Shown: one piece after another, positions 34,901 through 46,162 of the stretch | Layout of the letters: every line of letters begins with the position of its first letter | How positions within the stretch are numbered: the stretch's first letter is position 1 | Source of the DNA: Podospora pseudocomata | Taxonomy: Eukaryota > Ascomycota > Sordariomycetes > Sordariales > Podosporaceae | Assembly (NCBI RefSeq): GCF_035222375.1 | Contig: NW_026946366.1 | Coordinates: forward strand, 2,604,001-2,668,000 | Reading direction: 5' to 3' | DNA: 64,000 nt | Translations under genes and position numbers: made by a program | The notes under the pieces: model-generated | Seen by the model: the letters and a program-made list of their open reading frames with translations, nothing else | Databases searched by the model: none | Told to the model about the DNA's origin: nothing

Positions 34901-37616
34901 TTGCGTGTTTGGGTTATGTACCATGGAAGGGGTGTCTTCAATTGACCTACCAGACTAAGTATTCCCCCGCACCGAGACATGCAGGCTGTGTCCCCAGTTC
35001 TTGACTGGTCAGAATGTTGGTTGCGGTTCTAGACTTGTTGGCCACGCACTGAAACCTGCACCTCTGAGCACACTGGTAGAGAGGTAAGCATGCGTGTGCC
35101 TTGCTGTGAAAGTAGGTCATGATGCTAGTTTTGAACCCAGCGTCATGGTGAAGAGCGGGGTTTACTAGAATGCGTGTCAGTGAAGATTACGATAGACCTG
35201 TATGTGTGTGTGCAACGCGCATAAGGGGCATGTATGCAGTCACGCTCACATGGGCATAAAGATAGCTCATATCTCACCGCCTAATGCGCAAGTAGAGACA
35301 GGCAAGAGAGACAACAACGTCTGCCGGATGAGCATGCCATAGGACATACATGACATGACATACCTGCTCCCGGCATGCCATTCTGAGTTCTGGGGATCCT
35401 TCTCTTGTCCATCCCCATGATAGTGGCTTTCCAGAAATGGGACGATCTCGCTGCGGACACCTGCAAAGCCGAGATGGTCAGAAATGATAGATATTATCAC
35501 ATTTGAACGGTCGTGACTCCACCTTTGCTGCCGGCTTCCGACCCCTCCCCCTACCCTAGGGTCAAGACTGCGAATCGGTGATTGTTGTCGAGATCTGGGG
35601 TCATTCTTTGTCTGCGACCGAGATTCAGTCGCCGATTTCTGAGCCGCTCGTTGTTGCTTTTTGGTGTTGGAGGAGCAAGCCACATTCGCTTGCCATCCAG
35701 TCCCCGTACGTTCCCGCCCTCCTGCCTCTCTCATCGAGACCCCTCAATCTGACCGGTGGGCAATAATCTCAGGTAGGCAGCCGACGAGTCTCTTGTGTTC
35801 TGTTTCGTTGCTCGGTAGATCAACAGGTATCCTCGATTTATCATGCTGCTGGAGATAACGGTCAAGGAATTTGAATTGTCGACATCCGTCACTCTGTCCA
35901 ATACCGTGCCAAATGAGGGATGAATTGACCGAGCAATACCGAGAAGGTGGATCATGACCGCATCATAGACGCAATGCCGAAAAGCAATGGAAACGTAAGT
36001 CCTTGTGAAGATCGGGAGCAGCCTCTTCGCTTCACATGAAACGCCACGGTGCGCATCAATTGTTCCCTCCAGGAGCGGTAGTTTCGTCGATTCGACTGCA
36101 ACACAGCCATTCAAAGGGAACCCGGTGGCCCAAATCCGCACATGAGCCCACATGACACCGTTCTAATGTTGAGCACCCAGGCTCGAACCGGATATATGAT
36201 CGGGTCCTCCGTTCCGTAAAATGTCTGAGGATAGCTAAACAGTCAGCAAGGTCGGTTTGAAGCCCTAGCTCTGTTACACAACTGCCCCAAGCAGCATGTC
36301 ACCATGTGCAGAGCTAGGTAGGTCGTCAAGGATGTCTGCGGATAGGGCGTCGACGAAGATTTCCAATGCACAACATGGAAATAGAGGCTCCCCCCACCCC
36401 GGAAGCTGCCCTGGGAGGCCAAGGCGGAACGGAAGTGATCTCGGACGCAACAATGAGCCCGAGTCACTGACTGGCCATATCGGAACTTTTGAGCCGCTTC
36501 TTTGGTACCACCAGCTCCGGTACTCTTCGTAGAAATGAGCTGGAGGAATCTGGGACAGGCAGAAGAAAAAAAGGGTACCTGAACAGAACCCCGCCTCAAA
36601 GACATGTCTCATTCGCTCGGAGTTCGTCACTGCAGGAATTATGTCTCTGTCTTTGAGGTGTCAAAATGCGCTTGCCGAGACATGCTCTCCAATGCAATGG
36701 TACGCTCCCGGGCCTTTGCATTAGAAACGAAAGCTCATATCCATAGGGAAAAGTAGCTCAACAGTCCGAACTCTGAAGTCACTTACTGTGTGACGACAAT
36801 TGCTGACACTCGAGTATCAATGAAGCCCGGTGCCACTAGTCGAGAAGTCACTTTGTAGGTCCTTCTAGCTTTGTAGTGCAGGACCGTATGCAGATAGCCG
36901 CACAAAGGGGTGTCTACCGGCCCATCGAAGGGTGTAGAGAACTTGTCTCCGAACAAGAAACGACGAATCATGGGCCTGGGGTCGCGGGTACTGGCAGGAG
37001 TTTCTTTGCATGATCTCGACTCTCGGTGAGGTGCCCGTTATCTTGATGCCTTGTCTACCACGACCAGCCCGATACAAGGCAACTCCAGGCTCCGGGAGAT
37101 GTTTTTACGGAATTTCAAAAGGTGGTTCTCGTCGACATGGTTGATCCTTGGATACCCATTGACTACCCACGTCGGCGAGGCCAGTAACATGTCTCACTTG
37201 CTTGTCCCCGCGAAAGCCGCCGACCCTATTGATGTGTAAACATGGTGCTATTTCCGCACTGTCACTCGAGCTCAGCGCTATTCTCGGCCGAGCTTTGTGA
37301 TCAGCAGACCATCTTGAGAAGGTCATCCGGAGTTCAGCTTGCCATTGGTCTGTTGCAACATGATGATGCGATGTTGATGGCATCCGAAGCATTCCTAGCG
37401 GTGAGATGGTGTCCTCCAAGCAACATCATCACCTCGGGTGAACCAAAGTGGCGGGTCGTCGTTAGCATAAAAGCCGCAAACGTCCCCGTGTTCTGTATGC
37501 TTTGTTGTTTCCTGAGATATCCAGAGTCTTTCCTTCAAGCTGCTATCCCCCAAACCCCCACAAAGACACCACAAGAACCCAACAACACCTTCTTAACAAG
37601 TCAATTAAATAACACC
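31962..37616. other. Gene-poor 5.7 kb region
   Basis: No gene can be supported here. Plus-strand sequence at 33880-34100 is C-rich and leader-like, with frames of 80-145 codons that have no recognisable product. Minus-strand frames of 100-140 codons occur at 35731-36153, 36274-36630, 36783-36971 and 37105-37419. They are interrupted relative to one another and match nothing I know; an old decayed gene is possible. Composition is closer to 48-50% GC than the genic parts, judged by eye. I saw no terminal repeats or transposase-like motif. Confidence 0.5.
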
Positions 37617-37891
37617 ATGAACTCATACAACAATCCCGAGTCCTGCGGATGCTGCGTTTGGTCTGATGGTCGTCTGTACCAACCGGCAACTTGCCACGTT
37701 TGCGGAGGCAATCTTCGATGGTAAGAGAAAAATTTGGGCTCGATGTCCGTTCTGTACACAGGCTAATTCAGTACAGGGGTTGTGGATCTTGCAAGAACAC
37801 GGGACTCGAATGGGAACCATGCCCTCATTACCACCAGTCCAACGCGACGAGGCGTTCGGCTCAGCCAGCATATACTACCACTCAGCAGTAG
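37617..37891 (+). CDS. Small cysteine-rich, zinc-ribbon-like protein, 72 aa
   Basis: Exon 1 (37617-37720) and exon 2 (37777-37891) are joined by a 56 nt intron (GTAAGA donor, GGCTAATTC branch, CAG acceptor). The product is 72 aa with eight cysteines: C and CC in ESCGCCVW, two in ATCHVCGGN, two in WGCGSCKN and one in EPCPHYH. The CHVCGG and CGSC pairs have zinc-knuckle or rubredoxin-like spacing, and an Arg/Gln/Thr tail follows. There is no signal peptide, so a secreted effector is unlikely; an intracellular zinc-binding protein fits better. I do not recognise a named family. The gene stands alone in a gene-poor stretch, and its alternative acceptor at the earlier ACACAG lies before the branch. 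Coding is supported by cysteine pairing conserved across the splice junction. Confidence 0.6.
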
Positions 37892-40100
37892 CCTCTTAGC
37901 CATGTTGAGTGTTCTGAGTCATCATAACAGATCGCCTTGGTTATGTCAGTGTGCGAGGAGTTCCCGAGTTGGCGGTCGGTTTTCCATTCGTTTACTTTGG
38001 CTTCCGCAGTTATGCCTTACTTGGTGTTACGGTATAGTCCCCAGGTAACAAGGGTTTTGGTGTTCTGGTATACTTTCTTCCGTATGGTTCGGGTCGCGCA
38101 GGAGTACGGCTTTTTTGTAACGCTGGCTAGGATTCGAGGCGGTCGTTTGACTTTGATCAGGCTACAATGGGTTAGCATAGAGGAAACTTGAGCAAATAAG
38201 AATAGCACTTTCAGCTTACCCTGCCTCGCGTCATGGAGCCATGTCGTCGGTTGTCGACGACCCCTGAATGCGAAATCGTGCATGAACATCATCCCAACGC
38301 CACCAGAACGGCAACGTGCATCGGCGATAGCCACCTCAGAGCCGCTTGGGAACGACTATTCCACATTTGTAGGGCAAAGCAAGCTGTGTTTTCGTAATAG
38401 TGGAGTAGCCAGGCTTGGTTCTATCCAGGCAATGCGAAAGAACTTGGGGCCTGATTGGCGACGCCAGCCGTTATCCCGTTGGGGCCCCGGGACCGCTGAT
38501 GCTTCTCGGGTGTGGCTTTCTTTGTGATTCACAGGCTCAGACAATCATTCATCTTGCAGCGATGGACTCGATCGATCCAGGTAGGCTCGGCTTCAATGTT
38601 TACTGCAGTGGCTTATTGTGGTCCGGTGAGTCGGATCCGGAAGGTTGGCCGCTGTTGACTGTCTTGGATGCAGGAAATGCAGCAAGCATGGCCGTCCCGA
38701 ACAGGCATCGGGTAGCTGAATGGAAGTAAGAGTCAAACGTCAACGTCTGTCCAACGTCGGAATGAACACTGTGTAGGCTAGCCACAAGCCCAGGGGCCCT
38801 AGCAAATGGTTTGTCATGAGGACCTGCTGCCGAAAAGCTTGCCTTTTTTGAGACCCCAAAGATCCAAATTCATCATTCACGATACCATAGGTTGAGCGTG
38901 ATTACTGACAAGGTCGAAGGGTAAATAATCTCGGTGGGTAAGGTATACAGTAGGCGAGCCCGACGGATGTTGATATCTACGCTGCGCGGAAGGAGATGGG
39001 TTTTCGAGCAGCAGTTGAGCTGAGTTAGCAGGAATATTCTCATCTCTTGGAAATGTGATGCAGGTTGTGTGGTGTTACTTCTTCCTGTCGCCTAACACGC
39101 TGCGTCTTCATGGGAAATGGCACGGCCATCCCGATAAAAACCAACCCCAAGTCCGCCTGACCGCCTCTTTCCAAAGTTGAATGGAGCAGCAACCGACCTG
39201 GAGTTTGTGACACCACATCTTTTTGATCCGGACGCCCGTCACCAGCCACTTGGAGACGTTCAGGGGTAGAAAACCTATCCATCCGGGTTGTGGAAGAGAA
39301 TGCGGTTCCAAAAGGAGCGTACAGACAGGGTAACACCGCTGGTCTATGTATCCAATCGTTGCTCAGACATCGAAAAGAGCCAGATGATCCCCTAGATCGT
39401 GGTGTGCCAATGTATGGGATACAGGTAGGTAGGGAGGGAGTGGTGAATCCGTAGTACGGGAAAAGCGGGTGGTGTATAATAAGGAGGCCAACTGAAGAAA
39501 ACCGTTCCAGCATACCGTGCCCAATACAAATGTGGCTGGCCCTGAGAAAGGCCGCGTAAACTTTGTGCGGAGCGTCAAAAATAAAATTCTCGCTGTTGAA
39601 AACACAAGGAATGATTTTACTGCAATGAGAGTGTTGATAAGATAGCATTCTGTGGATGTATTTCGAGTTCTTTCGATTGGAAGAATATTGTCGTGTTCTT
39701 TTCTCAGCAAAATTCCACGTGATAAATGGTCTGGCTATTTCGTCTATAGTGGAAGGCACGATTGCCCTGCCTTCCAAACACAGTGAAGTTATCCCCAACG
39801 TTGCTACTCATTGACAGATGTTACATAAGTGGAGACGACCGCAAACATGACCCCCACGATGGCGCAGCTGCTGATAGAATAGCCCCACTTTGCTGCCCTT
39901 CCAGCCCGATCAACTGTGGGGCTATCGTCTCTACCCCCACAGTGACTTTAATTGGATACGCTCTTCCCTGCACGACGGCTTCTTTTTAAGCAGCTCAACG
40001 TCGTCAAGCCGAAGCTGTGCAGCCCACAGTTGCCGCAAAATCCTCAGCCTCTCCCGACTGTCGCATTCTATCATGGATTCATAGCAACAACGCGAACAAG
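37892..40100. other. Gene-poor region upstream of lst8
   Basis: This 2.2 kb region contains no recognisable gene. A 252-codon minus-strand frame (39040-39798) exists but has no family resemblance or coding bias and is not called. The last 300 bp should hold the lst8 promoter. Confidence 0.5.
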
Positions 40101-41298
40101 ATGTCCGTTATTCTATGCACCGGTGAGTTTTCCTCTCATGCTATGCGATGTTGCGACCCTTCTGAGAGATCCTATTTCGGTGTTACTCGCTATTGACACG
40201 CCTGGCTGACATTGGGGTTCGATAATAGCGGGTTACGACCACACAATACGGTACGACAAGCCGGAATATCGAAATGCAGATTCTCTCGTATCAAGGGGCT
40301 AACACTCTTGCTCAGATTCTGGGAAGCTCTATCAGGCATCTGCTCCCGAACGATCCAACATCCTGATTCGCAGGTCAACCGACTCTGCATCTCACCAGAC
40401 AAGCGCTACCTCGCTGCTGCCGGCCACCACACCGTAAAGCTTTTCGATATCCGATCGACCAACCCTGCGCCACTTCTCGTCTTCGAGGGCCACACGGGCA
40501 ACATCACAGGTGTTGCATTCCACTGCGAGGGAAAATGGATGGTCACGAGCTCTGAGGATGGAACCGTCAAGATCTGGGAGACGAGGACTGGCACAATACA
40601 GCGCAGCTACAACCATGGATCCCCTGCGAATGACGTCGTAATTCATCCCAACCAGGGTGAAATCATCAGCTGTGACCGCGCTGGCAGCATCCGACTGTGG
40701 GATCTGGCCGAGAATACCTGCTCACACCAACTAATCCCAGAGGAAGATGTGTCTGTGACAAGTGTCACCGTGGCAACCGATGGGACCCTTCTCTGCGCCG
40801 CAAACACTGTTGTATGTGGATCTTTCATGTTCTCGTTTGAAGCTCGTGGTAATGAGATGTGCTGACCTGCCGTTGAAGGGAAATGTCTTCGTCTGGCGAC
40901 TCGAACAGCAGTATGAGCGCACCACTCTTGTACCCCTAACCCAATTCTCAGCACACAGCAGTCACTACATCACCCGCATTCTCCTCTCGCCCGACGTCAA
41001 GAAATTGGCAACATGCAGCGCGGATCATACCGCAAAGATCTGGGAGGTCAAAGAGATGGAACCCCAGGGTCCAGATAGTGAACCACGACCGTTCCCTCTC
41101 GAAGCCACACTCACTGGCCACCAAAGATGGGTTTGGGACTGTGCCTTCAGCGCCGATAGTGCGTACCTCGTCACTGCATGCAGCGATCATTACGCTCGCC
41201 TTTGGGAGCTTCACAGTCAACAAATCATCAGACAGTACAACGGCCACCATCGTGGCGCCGTCTGCGTGGCCCTCAATGACTACTCGGAGGCCAGATAG
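40101..41298 (+). CDS. lst8: TOR complex subunit Lst8 (seven-bladed WD-repeat protein)
   Basis: Lst8 binds the Tor kinase domain in TORC1 and TORC2. The exons are 40101-40122, 40229-40250, 40316-40811 and 40879-41298, giving 319 aa, the family size. The first two coding exons are only 22 nt each and encode MSVILCTAGYDHTIR. The WD blades follow: SQVNRLCISPDKRYLAAAGH, GHTGNITGVAFHCEGKWMV, GTVKIWETRTG, GSIRLWDLAENT, GNVFVWRLEQQ, DHTAKIWEV, and the penultimate blade GHQRWVWDCAFSADSAYLV with DHYARLWEL. The C-terminus HHRGAVCVALNDYSEAR then TAG matches where other fungal Lst8 proteins end. The frame stays open past this stop for about 90 codons; see findings. Confidence in identity is very high. 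Confidence 0.96.
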
Positions 41299-42271
41299 GA
41301 CGGGCCCTCGGAAGACTATTGCAAGGACGAATCACGCGGAGAACGCCGCAAAAGCAACTCGGGGTCAAGACAGCAAGACCAAGCTCAGAGGCGACTCCAG
41401 CACCCCAGACAGAAACAACGGACAAAGTCTGGGACGAATTACAAGGCTGCGAGGAAAGCCAAGGATAAGTCGGGACCTTCATCAGCACCACCAACAGTAC
41501 CAGCACCCGCGCCCGCTGGACCACTGGTGACAGTAGAGGAAGCTACAGCTCGGGTTGGTGAGCTTGTTGTCACTCCCCAGGAATCGTTGTCACTCCCCAG
41601 GAATCCGCTTCTCCCGACGATGCGAGCGACGTGACCCCCATCACCCCCATGGAGAGCAAGAGATCATCATTCGTTGAGATTATCGAGGGGCAGGTGAAGT
41701 GATCAATTGCAGGGGAGTTTTGGTAACTGATAATTTGGGGATACAACGACTATGGCTAAGAAGTATCAGCATATGCAGTGATTTTTCTTTCTTCGCAATC
41801 CATCAGAACACGCTCTGTAGGAATATGTACCAACAATAGGGTTGATCAGTTGCGACTGCGTTTTGCAGAGAGGGAAAGGCTGGGGGCTGCATTTGATGAT
41901 AGCGATTGCGAAGAGTTTGGTGCCTACGGGGCAACCGGCAAAATAATTATCTGATTTCTGCAACTAGCAAGTAGCGACCAGTCGAATACATTGTAATCCT
42001 GGGAACATTTTGCCAAAGATTTTGCGGCTTGCACCTCGCTTTCCCATTATTTGGTTTGTAAACTATCTACAGCACATTCAACAAGCCGCCCATTAATCGC
42101 AACTCCATTTCTCCTCGCATGCAAACCCAAAACACAACACGAAAAAAACCCCTCCAAGTTTGCTTCCCATGCTTTTTCGATCGCCTCCACCAAACACCTG
42201 ACCAAAACCGGTCTATATTATAAGTACCCAGTTTTTATATCGTCATACATAGGTCTCTCAAGCAGCGAAAA
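41299..42271. other. Post-lst8 region with an in-frame open extension, then 3' intergenic DNA
   Basis: Directly after the lst8 TAG, the same frame runs on without a stop for about 90 codons. It is polar (KAARKAKDKSGPSSAPP, then VPAPAPAGPLVTVEEATARV) up to a 20 bp tandem duplication at 41566-41605. Beyond the duplication a different frame continues as a coding-like segment ending VEIIEGQVK and TGA at 41701. It contains no ATG before the duplication. From 41704 to 42271 I see only convergent 3' UTR-type sequence. Confidence 0.5.
41566..41605 (+). repeat. Perfect 20 bp tandem duplication
   Basis: The unit GTTGTCACTCCCCAGGAATC occurs twice head-to-tail at 41566-41585 and 41586-41605 with no mismatch. 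Because 20 is not a multiple of three it shifts the reading frame that is open on both sides. Perfect identity suggests a recent event. Confidence 0.95.
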
Positions 42272-45022
42272 TCACCACCCACCCCACCCATCGTCCCCAT
42301 CATCATCCTTGGGCTTGGTATCAATCTTCTTCACCACAACTGGCTTACTCTTCACCGGCACTGTCGTCTTCTTTGCTGTCGTCGCAGTGGTGGTTTTACC
42401 CAACCCCTTCGGCAAAGCTTTACTCCCCCCCAACACTGCTCCCTTCTTCTTCTCCGCCTGCTGCGCCAACCACCCCGCGAAATCTGGCTCCGAGCCATCA
42501 TCAAACGGTTTACTTGACGCCGTTGTCGTTACTGCAGATTTCTTCTTTGACGATGATGGCTCCGCAAACGGATTGTCGTTTGACTGATTGCTCGATATCG
42601 AGGCAGTCATCTTGTTCGGAGTGGATGTATCATCGTCGTCCATGTCGCCCATATCACCCCACGCATCAAAGTCGGCACCATCATCGTTGTTGTCGTCCTC
42701 TGGGAAAAACAACTCGCCTGTTGTCGATGGGTTTCGGGTGAGGGGTGCTGATGGAGGAGGGGATTTGACTGCTTGCCGGTGGAGTGGCGAGGCAGAGGAG
42801 TTGGACGTGATGGGAGCTGCTGTTGATGGGCGCGAGGGAGGAGCAGACGAGGAAGCTGGGACAGAGGATGCCCCGTTGGAGGAAGTAATATCCCCTGCTG
42901 CAGCGGAGAGCTTGTTTGTAAAAGACGAAATGGCCCAGCCTGCCCAGCCGGCTGCTGCCTCTGCTTGGGGTGTGTCCATCCTGGGGTTCCCAGAGATCGC
43001 GCTTTCTGGTGCTAGAGCTGTCTCGGGCATGCTTTCGACTGCCTTCTTGATCCTTTGGACGTACACGTCCAGTGTCTTGACTGCTTGGTCTCGAATAAGC
43101 TTCTCCTTGTCGATGAGCGACGGGCAGATGGCTGGAAGAACGCGAGTCGCGCAGTCTTCGTCGGAGAAGTGCTCCGATGTGACAGACAGAGCCATCAGGG
43201 CAGCGTTTCGAGCATGAATGAATGGATCGCGAAGTGAGCGACTAAAGGCCGCTATGAGAACCTTGGAACGGGAAGAAGTCCCCAGATACTTGGCAATTTT
43301 CCCAAGACAAATCGTAGTATTTGTGCGAATACCGGGCTGCTCGTCATTGGCTGTTTTGGCCAAGTACTTTAGCAATTCGCCGTTGATAGTTCTGTCGGAA
43401 AGTTTGGTGATGATTGTGAGGACAGACTTGAGTGTCTGTTCTCTGACAACTGGTGCTACATCTGTGAACCCCGTAACCTAGACTACGTCAACACCTGTTA
43501 CCGCACCACTAGTTAAGACTCTTAACTTACTATTTGTGGAAACATCTTGTCATTGACTGTTTTTTGCGAGAGCCTGTCAATCATGAGGGGCAAATTGTCA
43601 AGTAAGCACACCCTGATAGCTCTGTCAGGGTTCCCAAATAGTCGAAGAAGCACGGGAAGGACCTTGGCGTCAAAATCCTCATTCGATAACTTCGTGGCGA
43701 TTTTCATGACGAGTCCGAAGGCTTTGGGACCGCCGCCTCCAAATTCCACTGATTTCAATAGCTCTGGCAAGACTTTCATTTTGAAAAAGTCCTCCGGAAA
43801 ATCATCGGTGAGCTGATCGAGATCACTGCATCGAGTCAGCAAACACTCGTTTTATGACCTGAAAAATCAAACACTTACTCAAGAAACGCTTCTCTTTCCT
43901 CCTCCGTCTTCACCCCGAGATTTTCAACTCCCTCGGTTAGTTTGATTAGAGGCGTGTCGAAGAACGACCCATTTCGACGGCCTTGTTCAAGGAAGTGAGC
44001 CACTGTGAGTCTGGCCTTGGGATTTGGGCTGGCGAGACGCTTATAGCTTGGGTGAAGACTGGGCGGTATATTCTTCGTCTGCCCAGCCTGGTCACTGCTG
44101 AAACTGCCATTGAAAATCTCGAAGATCAGCGCACCGAAGTCGTACGCATCTACAGCAGAGTGAGGACTGCGCTTGATCGCATCCCATCCCGATTTTGCTA
44201 GCTCAGGCGGTGTATACCGTCCTGAGTCTGGGACAAGACTGCCATATGTCTACATTCATGTCAGTTAGTCGGTCGCGCATTGAGAGGAATCTCCAACCTA
44301 CATAGATCACAGCCTCGTCATCTTTAACATTACTCAAAACCTCAAAACCACCAAGCTTCCACTCGCCACTTTCTGTTGTGTAAACAGAAGCGACCTTCAA
44401 GTTGCCATGGACTGACGAGGCCTCATCATTGATGAATTTGACGGTTCGCTGGGTCATTATCAGCATTACAAAACCCTGGATAGAAACATCACACAGTCGA
44501 ATGAAACTAACCGCAATGCTGTAAAGACCCCATTTCGCCGTCTCAGGACTTAGACTCTTCCGTTTAACGTGCCACCGCAGAGGTACTAGGCGTTCTGTTG
44601 CGATGTATATATACGTCTCTGACTTTTTCAAACATTTCAGTATGAAGCAGTATCCGGGTTGTCGCGCAAGCTCATACCTCGACCGTATCCAGCACCTTTA
44701 TTACACCCGGGTGTCGTAGTGTTCGGAGCTTCTTCAGCGCATTCCTGGCGAGAGGGAGGGCGGATCGATTCGCGGCGGTTTCGAATGAGAAGATACTGCA
44801 ATCGGAACCATCTTCCTACTCCATAAATCTAGTCAGCTAAGGTGTGTTCTGCGGGTTTGTGCATACCGTAGAGAAAAGTTGGGTTGCGAAGCTTACCCGC
44901 CGAGTGCCATTGTACAGAGTCCATATAGAGGGGTCAAGGTCGACTTTATCGCCAAAATTATAGGGGAATGGCGGTCCCTTCGCTGCCATCGCCGAAGCGA
45001 CGGCGGATTTGAGAAAGTCCAT
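42272..45022 (-). CDS. Scy1-like pseudokinase (SCYL1/Cex1 family)
   Basis: Seven exons on the minus strand (45022-44897, 44815-44678, 44622-44512, 44448-44302, 44249-43879, 43825-43531, 43477-42272) join in phase to 797 aa. The N-terminus MDFLKSAVASAMAAKGPPFP and the degenerate kinase domain (WTLYNGTRREDGSDCSIFSF, RTLRHPGVIKVLDTVE, TYIYIATERLVPL, VHGNLKVASVYT) are typical of Scy1 proteins. NGNLKV-type sequence stands where an active kinase has HRDLK..N. HEAT repeats follow (LRLFGNPDRAIRVCLLDNLP, KYLAKTANDEQPGIRTNTTI). The tail is disordered, Ser/Thr-rich and acidic, ending KDDDGDDGWGGW, the conserved Trp-containing terminus. Family members act in COPI/clathrin-linked Golgi-endosome traffic and, as yeast Cex1, in tRNA nuclear export; which applies here cannot be read from sequence. 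Introns are 53-146 nt. Confidence 0.93.
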
Positions 45023-46162
45023 GCAGTTCTTCTGTATTCGGTGCAACGATTATTGCGATCGATTTCTTGGAGTATTGGAGGCTTGACAGAGATATCGCAG
45101 CTCGGGGATGGTGTAGTTGTTGAACAGCTGTTGGAAAAGGGGACTCCCTTCTGCGTAATCGCAAACCGCAATCTGTTATCGCGGGCGCTCTGCTGCCTTG
45201 CCAATGTGCGCTAACCCTAATACAGCAGGCGGAGTCGAAGCTTGTTACAGTTCTGCCGGGACCCGTTGCGCACGGGCCCTCATAACTCCGTCTACTAGGC
45301 TGCTGACTGCTGTTTCTTCGACAATTCCAATTCAAACCTTCCCCACGTTTTCATTCCTCAATCCAAACTGACCTCGCATCTGAGCTCATTTCAGCTCTGT
45401 CCTGCCCCCACTTTAATGGTTCAGCTTGCCATCTCTATTTTCCATGGCACATGGTGTCGCGACTTGGATTGCTGAGGGCTGTGGTCGCCGGTCGGACGTA
45501 GAGGAACCACGAAGTCGCACTCAGACCTAAGCGGAGTGGGAGCAAGATACAGGTAGCCAAAAGGAAGCGACAGAACGGGAGTGTCAGTCAACAAGTCTAC
45601 CTATTTCCGCACTTGTCTCTCAGGTAAGCTTCACTTTCATTTCCACCTCTCTCTTCACCTCTTTTACGTGTCAATGATGAGCAATTGGTAAAAGGTTTGA
45701 TAGCCGCGCGTGCTCTTCTGGTATTATGGTTCTGGGTGACGGGGCCTTGCGCCTTGGCGCGTCTGTTGCCATGCTACTTCCTCCGCGCTACCTAGAGATT
45801 GTTGGCAATGTGCAGTTCGCATGGTGGCAGGAACATCGATGCTGGAGACCATGGTTTTCAGCACCACCGCTACACGGAGTCTCGACTTCATTCATCTCCA
45901 CGAACAAGGGGCCAAAGGCTGTGGTGGACATCTGGCGGATGAAGTTCTCCGAACCTTGTCTGCCCTGCCTCGTCGCCCAACATGGACCATAAAACCGCTG
46001 AGCTGGCTGTATGATGACCAAACATAAACTGAAAAGACCTGAGGCACATGTCTTGTTTGATTTCTGGACCTCCCTGAAATCGTAGATAGTCTTTTTCTTG
46101 TATTGGCGCTAATCATCTCACATAGGTCATACTTAGGTCGACATCACGAACAAGCAGGACCC
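45023..46162. other. Divergent promoter region between the Scy1-like and PHD genes
   Basis: This 1.1 kb region has short overlapping open frames (for example 45726-45992 and 45821-46027, plus) with no recognisable product. Just before the PHD gene, GCGCTAATCATCTCACATAG looks like the 3' end of an intron in its 5' UTR. Confidence 0.5.

Noticed and set aside
39040-39798. 252-codon minus-strand open frame upstream of lst8
   Set aside because: No recognisable domain, no codon bias and no leader or intron signals. Open frames of this length can occur by chance here, so it is left uncalled.
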